A DNA stretch of 9,951 bases from Chlorobiota bacterium (lineage in GTDB: Bacteria > Bacteroidota > Bacteroidia > Flavobacteriales > Flavobacteriaceae): NCBI GenBank assembly GCA_013153655.1, contig JAADEB010000012.1, positions 1-9,951 of the forward strand, in the 5' to 3' direction. Made by a program: the position numbers and the translations under genes. The notes under the pieces were generated by a model. It did no database searches, was not told the DNA's origin, and saw only the letters and a program-made list of their open reading frames with translations. Positions within the stretch are counted from its first letter, which is position 1. Each line of letters begins with the position of its first letter. Below, in pieces: positions 6,328 through 9,951 of this stretch.

Positions 6328-7659
6328 ATGCCGGAAAACCATGCGCATATTTTGATTTTTATTTCCCGCGAAAGTCCGCGGATGCGCTACGTGTTTCACC
6401 ATGTTTTTCAAAACATCCTGCGTATTCCCATCCGTTTTACCAAGCGCATCGAGGAATTTGTGGCCTACAACGGACCCAAATTTTCCTACACCGGCAAACG
6501 CCTGGGCGACGAATTTCATATCCATGCCGGATCCTTGCTCTACGAAAACGGCATCCGGCCGGTGGAAATCGCCAAAGGGAATTGGGCACACCTGCCGGTG
6601 ATTTTTGCCACGGACAAGGAGGCTTCGCTGCCGTTTGACCTGTTTTCGGCCATTTTCTACCTCATCTCGCGCTACGAGGAATACCTGCCGCACCAAACCG
6701 ACGAACACGGCCGCTACACCTACGCGCAAAGCATCGCACACGCCATGGGTTTCCTCGACAGGCCGCTGGTGGAACAATGGCTCCACATGTTTGTCCAACA
6801 ATTCCGCGAAAAATATCCCGGCCTCCAAGTGCCGCGACCGGATTTCCGCTTCCAGCCGGTGGTGAACGTAACCGTGTCGCACCTCTACAAGCACAAGGGA
6901 TTGCTCCGCTTCCTGGGCGGCATAGCCGACACCTTTTTTCGCCTGCAATTTCGCAAAACCTGGGCGCGTATCAAGTACGTCTGGTTCGAGAAGAAAGACC
7001 CTTACGACACCTTCAACAAATTCATTGCCTTGGGCAAGCAAAACCGCCTGCATCCCGTGTTCTTTTTCCTGGTGGGTACCTATTCGCAATACGATCACAA
7101 TATTTCCATCGGCAAGCCGCCGCTCAAACGCATCATTAAGACCGTGGCCGATTATGCCGAAACGGGCCTGCTGATTGCCTACGAATCGGCCTTGCATCCC
7201 AAGCGCATTCGCTATGAACGCCAAAAACTGGAAGAGCTGATCCACAAATCGGTCAACAAGGCGCATTTCCACTATTACCGCAACATTTTTCCCGACGCCT
7301 ACCGCCATTTGGTCCGCTTGGAATTTCGCGACGACTACACTATGGGCTACCCGCGCATCACGGGCTATCGCGCCTCCACCTCGCATCCGTTTCCCTTCTA
7401 CGATTTTCAGGAAGAAACACCTACGGAACTCCGGGTGCATCCCGTGGTGGTGAACGATTATCAATTAAAATTCATTTACAAACTCACGCCGGAAGAGGCT
7501 TTGAACAAATTGATTGAAACGGGAAACGAAATCCGGCAATTCGGCGGCGTGTTTCATCCCGTTTTTCACAACGCCATCCTCTCGGAATACGAGGAATGGA
7601 AAGATTGGTCGGACGTGTATATTAAACTTTTGAAACATTTTGCCGGTGAAGGAGATTAA
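6328..7659 (+). CDS. Polysaccharide deacetylase-like protein (DUF7033 type) with degenerate active site
   Basis: A 443-residue protein resembling Bacteroidota proteins that pair an N-terminal DUF7033-type region (about 6-165; FDLFSAIFYLISRYEEYL at 103-120) with a C-terminal deacetylase-like NodB barrel (about 170-440; YKHKGLLRFLGG at 187-198, KDPYDTFNKF at 223-232, FFFLVGTYSQYD at 245-256, DDYTMGYP at 335-342). Active relatives, as I recall them, carry DID or DVD before the YKYKG segment, GIHPS or GLHPS, SRQH, and WHN near the end. Here those sites read NVT (180-182), GLLIA (280-284), HFH (313-315) and FHN (413-415), so both metal-site Asp and one metal His appear lost. Structural residues around them are kept and the frame is open, which argues for a non-catalytic protein rather than decay. 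No signal peptide is seen. It is the first gene of an operon ending in waaA; its role is unknown. ATG at 6328 is preceded by GAGG with no spacing. Confidence 0.8.
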   Translation: MPENHAHILIFISRESPRMRYVFHHVFQNILRIPIRFTKRIEEFVAYNGPKFSYTGKRLGDEFHIHAGSLLYENGIRPVEIAKGNWAHLPVIFATDKEASLPFDLFSAIFYLISRYEEYLPHQTDEHGRYTYAQSIAHAMGFLDRPLVEQWLHMFVQQFREKYPGLQVPRPDFRFQPVVNVTVSHLYKHKGLLRFLGGIADTFFRLQFRKTWARIKYVWFEKKDPYDTFNKFIALGKQNRLHPVFFFLVGTYSQYDHNISIGKPPLKRIIKTVADYAETGLLIAYESALHPKRIRYERQKLEELIHKSVNKAHFHYYRNIFPDAYRHLVRLEFRDDYTMGYPRITGYRASTSHPFPFYDFQEETPTELRVHPVVVNDYQLKFIYKLTPEEALNKLIETGNEIRQFGGVFHPVFHNAILSEYEEWKDWSDVYIKLLKHFAGEGD

Positions 7660-8335
7660 ACACATTTTTCTGGATTTGGACCATACGTTGTGGGATTTCG
7701 AGACCAATTCGGATGCGGCCTATCGCCGTGTGTTTGCCGAAGAAGGTTTGGAGGTGGATTTCGATCGATTTTTGTCCGTGTATCATCCCGTCAACCGCCG
7801 CTGTTGGGAAGATTATGCCGCCGGACGCGTAAGCAAGGAACAAGTCAAGTACAACCGCCTGCGCCAAAGCCTGGAACAAATGGGTATTCGCCTGCCGGAA
7901 GCGCAGTATCGCCGCATGGCCGACCGGTATTTAACCTACCTGTCGGAAGGGACGGCTTTGTGTGCGGATGCGCGGGATATTTTGGAATATTTGAAGGAAA
8001 AATATACGCTCCACTTGCTGAGCAACGGTTTTGCCGAAGTGCAATATCCCAAAATCGAGCGGGCGGATTTGGGGCGCTATTTTGCTACCATCACCCTGTC
8101 GGAAGAAGTGGGCCGGCTCAAACCGCATCCCGAAGTGTTTGCGCATGCCTTGCAAAAGGCCGGCGCCTTGGCACACGAAAGCCTGATGATAGGCGACAGT
8201 TTCGGCAGCGACATTACGGGCGCCTTGAACGTGGGCATGAAGGCCGTCTTCTACGATCCGCAGGCCACGCGCCAAGTACCGGAAACCGTAGCACCTACGG
8301 TGCGCCGCTTGAACGAATTGAAAAATATCCTTTAA
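7640..8335 (+). CDS. yjjG: HAD-superfamily phosphatase, YjjG-type noncanonical pyrimidine nucleotidase
   Basis: Cytoplasmic HAD subfamily IA hydrolase of 231 residues. Motif I is DLDHT (nucleophile D12, general acid D14), motif II is LLSNG (S128), motif III is K161 in LKPHPEVF and motif IV is GDSFGSD (D186, D191). A helical cap lies at about 18-110. The FLDLDHTLWDF start and overall size resemble YjjG, a house-cleaning nucleotidase that dephosphorylates noncanonical pyrimidine nucleotides; substrate assignment from sequence alone is tentative. The start is TTG at 7640 or GTG at 7646, both inside the previous gene (20- or 14-bp overlap); there is no ATG before the conserved IFLDLD. Its TAA is followed immediately by the waaA ATG. 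All catalytic residues are present. Confidence 0.85.
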   Translation: MPVKEIKHIFLDLDHTLWDFETNSDAAYRRVFAEEGLEVDFDRFLSVYHPVNRRCWEDYAAGRVSKEQVKYNRLRQSLEQMGIRLPEAQYRRMADRYLTYLSEGTALCADARDILEYLKEKYTLHLLSNGFAEVQYPKIERADLGRYFATITLSEEVGRLKPHPEVFAHALQKAGALAHESLMIGDSFGSDITGALNVGMKAVFYDPQATRQVPETVAPTVRRLNELKNIL

Positions 8336-9574
8336 ATGCTGATGCCGTTTCTTTATAACACCGCCACCGCTTTGGCCGATGCCATGACGCCGCTCCTGAG
8401 CCGCTTGCCGGGTAAGGCGGGCGCTTTCTTTCGCGGGCGGCGCGGGCTGATGCGCCAACTGCTGGAAACGGACTTCCCGGAGCGGCCGCTGTGGTTTCAT
8501 GCGGCTTCGGTGGGTGAGTACGAACAAGTGTTGCCGGTGGTGGAACGGATCAAGGAGCGCCGGCCGGATTGGCCGGTGGTGATCAGTTTTTTCTCGCCGT
8601 CGGTGTATGAAATGAAGCATCGCAAGACGCCGGCCGACTTGGATTTCTACCTGCCTATTGACACGCCTTCCAACATGCGGCGCCTGGCGGCACATATCCG
8701 GCCGCGGGCGGTGTTGTTCGTGAAATACGAATTTTGGCCGAACCTGACCCGTGCTTTGCACGGCCGGGACGTTCCCATGTACCTGGTGTCGGGTATTTTT
8801 CGCGAAGATCAAGCCGTGTTGCGTTACGGATTTTTGAGGAAAGTGTTGAAACGTTTCCGCCTGTTTTTTCTGCAAGACGAGGCATCCGAAAAACTGTTGC
8901 ACCGCTACGGCATCACGCAAACCCTGGTAACGGGCGACACCCGTTTCGACCGCGTACGGCAGGTAGCGGCGCAGCCGGTGGATTTTCCGGTGGTAAAAGC
9001 CTTTTGCGGCCGGAAAAAACTGCTGGTGGCGGGTAGCACCTGGCCGGCGGACGAAAAAATCCTGTTGGATTGGTGGCGGCGACACCGGCCGGCGGATTGG
9101 AAACTGTTTATCATTCCGCACGAACCCACGCGCGCGCATGTAACGGACTTGCTGCAACGCACGAACGGAGAGGCGGCCTTGTATTCCGCCTTCGACCGCC
9201 AAGCGGCGGAAAAAGACATCCTCATCGGCGATGTGAAGGGCTTGCTCAAATACGTGTATCGCTACGGCGACCTGGCCTATGTGGGCGGCGGTTTCGGACG
9301 CGGCATTCACAACACCCTGGAAGCGGCGGTGTACGGATTGCCGGTGGTGTTCGGACCCAACTATCAAAAATTTATCGAAGCCAAGGACCTGATAGCCGAA
9401 GGCGCCGCCAAGAGTATCGGCGGGGCGGAGGATTTCGAGGAAGTCATGCGGACATACACGGATGATACACTAAGACGCCGGGCGGGCGAACGGGCACGCG
9501 CCTACGTGGAAGGCCGGGCGGGGGCCACGGAGTGTATGACGGAAGTTTTGGAAAAGGAGTTGAATAAAGAATAA
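8336..9574 (+). CDS. waaA: 3-deoxy-D-manno-octulosonic acid (Kdo) transferase WaaA/KdtA
   Basis: Transfers Kdo from CMP-Kdo to the lipid IVA precursor at the cytoplasmic face of the inner membrane, the first inner-core step of LPS. The 412-residue GT30 (GT-B fold) protein has WFHAASVGEY at 53-62 with E61 matching the catalytic glutamate of the family, FVKYEFWPN near 128-136, VSGIFR at 151-156, VTGDTRFDRV near 198-207, VAGSTW at 231-236, PHEP at 261-264 and the CMP-binding YVGGGFGRGIHNTLEAAVYG near 325-344, followed by GPNYQKF. Length is usual for the family (about 410-430). The N-terminus is weakly hydrophobic and probably membrane-associated. The start is ATG at 8336, directly after the HAD stop; an ATG two codons later is possible. 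The gene is distinctly GC-rich. No terminator hairpin is evident after its TAA. Confidence 0.96.
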   Translation: MLMPFLYNTATALADAMTPLLSRLPGKAGAFFRGRRGLMRQLLETDFPERPLWFHAASVGEYEQVLPVVERIKERRPDWPVVISFFSPSVYEMKHRKTPADLDFYLPIDTPSNMRRLAAHIRPRAVLFVKYEFWPNLTRALHGRDVPMYLVSGIFREDQAVLRYGFLRKVLKRFRLFFLQDEASEKLLHRYGITQTLVTGDTRFDRVRQVAAQPVDFPVVKAFCGRKKLLVAGSTWPADEKILLDWWRRHRPADWKLFIIPHEPTRAHVTDLLQRTNGEAALYSAFDRQAAEKDILIGDVKGLLKYVYRYGDLAYVGGGFGRGIHNTLEAAVYGLPVVFGPNYQKFIEAKDLIAEGAAKSIGGAEDFEEVMRTYTDDTLRRRAGERARAYVEGRAGATECMTEVLEKELNKE

Positions 9575-9648
9575 TCCGGAAAAGCCGTTTTGCAATTTTA
9601 CAAAAACTATTCCCTAAATCACGGTTTCACTCATTCTCACAAAAAATC

Positions 9649-9664
9649 TATTCAACTGTTCAAC
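9649..9664 (+). repeat. Octamer doublet, consensus TRTTCAAC
   Basis: Two adjacent 8-bp units sharing TTCAAC. This is a rotation of the CGATTCAA-type octamer seen at 9901-9935, here in only two copies. Confidence 0.55.
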
Positions 9665-9693
9665 AGAAACTACCGGTTTAACGCTCAAAAACT

Positions 9694-9721
9694 AGGTTAA
9701 AGGTCAAAGGAGCAAGGAGAA
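9694..9721 (+). repeat. Heptamer array, consensus AGGTNAA
   Basis: Four adjacent 7-bp units all beginning AGG. A second array of the same word lies at 9852-9879, and both begin about five bases after a copy of TTTAACGCTCAA. Confidence 0.82.
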
Positions 9722-9729
9722 AGTGTTTT

Positions 9730-9757
9730 TGGGAAACGTAGAACGGTAAACGTGATA
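9730..9757 (+). repeat. Heptamer array, CGGGAAA-like (consensus CGKNRAA)
   Basis: Four 7-bp blocks, three beginning with CG. The first reads TGGGAAA and the third CGGTAAA. This is a diverged relative of the arrays at 6099-6126 (same strand) and 133-188 (opposite strand). Confidence 0.65.
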
Positions 9758-9760
9758 AAA

Positions 9761-9776
9761 AGCCATAGAGCCATTA
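9761..9776. repeat. Octamer doublet, AGCCATWR
   Basis: Two adjacent 8-bp units sharing AGCCAT. It is short and weak alone, and is included because it continues the series of 7/8-bp arrays in this gap. Confidence 0.4.
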
Positions 9777-9812
9777 ATCGATTTTCCACGGGATTCTTCG
9801 AAAACGGTTGCA

Positions 9813-9827
9813 TCCGCCTGAGGCGGA
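9813..9827. repeat. 15-bp perfect palindrome TCCGCCTGAGGCGGA
   Basis: Seven-base arms around a single G (as RNA, a 6-bp GC-rich stem with a TGA loop). It is not followed by a T run on either strand, so an intrinsic terminator is unlikely. It stands out as GC-rich in AT-rich surroundings and could be a REP-like element or a protein-binding site. Confidence 0.6.
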
Positions 9828-9851
9828 CACGGCGATTTAACGCTCAATAAT

Positions 9852-9879
9852 AAGGACCAAGGTAAAAGGTGAAAGGTTA
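9852..9879 (+). repeat. Heptamer array, consensus AAGGTNA
   Basis: Four adjacent 7-bp units, the same word as 9694-9721 in a shifted register. It follows the second copy of TTTAACGCTCAA. Confidence 0.85.
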
Positions 9880-9883
9880 AAGT

Positions 9884-9896
9884 GCGGCAAAGCCGC
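9884..9896. repeat. Small hairpin GCGGCAAAGCCGC
   Basis: Perfect 5-bp GC stem with an AAA loop, lying between the AAGGTNA array and the CGATTCAA array. No T tract follows, so it is not called a terminator. Confidence 0.45.
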
Positions 9897-9900
9897 TAAT

Positions 9901-9935
9901 CGATTTAACGATTCAACGATTCAACGGTTCAACGG
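9901..9935 (+). repeat. Octamer tandem array, unit CGATTCAA
   Basis: Four adjacent 8-bp copies plus three bases; the two middle units are identical and the outer ones differ by one base each. It is the same word family as 6256-6282 and, on the opposite strand, 6018-6049. Confidence 0.9.
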
Positions 9936-9951
9936 AAATAGGAGATTCCTC

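Larger units (their letters stand above)
9575..9951. other. Non-coding right flank with heptamer/octamer arrays
   Basis: This 377-bp stretch after waaA has no convincing gene on either strand. It contains tandem arrays at 9649-9664, 9694-9721, 9730-9757, 9761-9776, 9852-9879 and 9901-9935, two hairpins (9813-9827 and 9884-9896) and a 12-bp direct repeat TTTAACGCTCAA (9677-9688 and 9836-9847). The next gene lies outside the window. Confidence 0.75.

Noticed and set aside
6289..7464. 391-codon open frame antisense to the deacetylase-like gene
   Set aside because: The plus strand shows conserved family segments and operon packing; the antisense product has no recognisable motif.
7931..9367. 478-codon open frame antisense to the HAD and waaA genes
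   Set aside because: The plus-strand frames encode complete, motif-rich HAD and WaaA proteins. The antisense product is rich in His, Arg and Gln without recognisable domains, as expected for the shadow of GC-rich genes.
9884..9896. Intrinsic terminator of the waaA operon
   Set aside because: The GC stem is only 5 bp, lies about 310 bases after the waaA stop, and has no T tract after it.

Overview
The window looks like chromosomal DNA of a Gram-negative member of the Bacteroidota, probably a Bacteroidales relative. Four things point there: an RprX/RprY-type two-component pair, an LPS Kdo transferase (WaaA), a DUF7033/deacetylase-like protein of the kind common in that phylum, and exact TAnnTTTG promoter boxes (the Bacteroidota -7 element) in front of three transcription units, with little sign of Shine-Dalgarno sequences. 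This assignment rests on reading the sequence and on family knowledge; no search was run.

Layout. From the left end, 1-215 is non-coding and rich in 7-bp repeats. The minus-strand block 216-5928 reads right to left: family 2 glycosyltransferase (4927-5928), YbbR-like protein (4021-4926) and coaE (3419-4024), packed with a 0-bp gap and a 4-bp overlap. After a 102-bp gap come the histidine kinase rprX (1772-3316), the response regulator rprY (1022-1759), rsmE (309-1016) and a possible 24-codon membrane peptide (216-290). A 399-bp divergent intergenic region (5929-6327) follows. The plus-strand operon then holds a deacetylase-like protein with an apparently lost active site (6328-7659), a YjjG-type HAD phosphatase (7640-8335) and waaA (8336-9574), all overlapping or abutting. 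A 377-bp non-coding tail (9575-9951) closes the window.

Function. The core is envelope and housekeeping biology: envelope stress signalling (RprXY), lipid A-Kdo assembly (WaaA), a membrane-bound glycosyltransferase, the final step of coenzyme A synthesis (CoaE), 16S rRNA methylation (RsmE) and nucleotide clean-up (YjjG type). No phage, IS, CRISPR, tRNA or rRNA was seen.

The most unusual structure is in the non-coding DNA. All three larger gaps are patchworks of short, drifting tandem arrays whose period is almost always 7 or 8 bp. The same words (CGGGAAA-like heptamers and a CGATTTAA-like octamer) recur in different gaps and in both orientations. In the divergent region, two octamer arrays form a perfect 17-bp inverted repeat around a core made of other heptamer and octamer arrays. 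The second notable item is the probable pseudoenzyme at 6328-7659.
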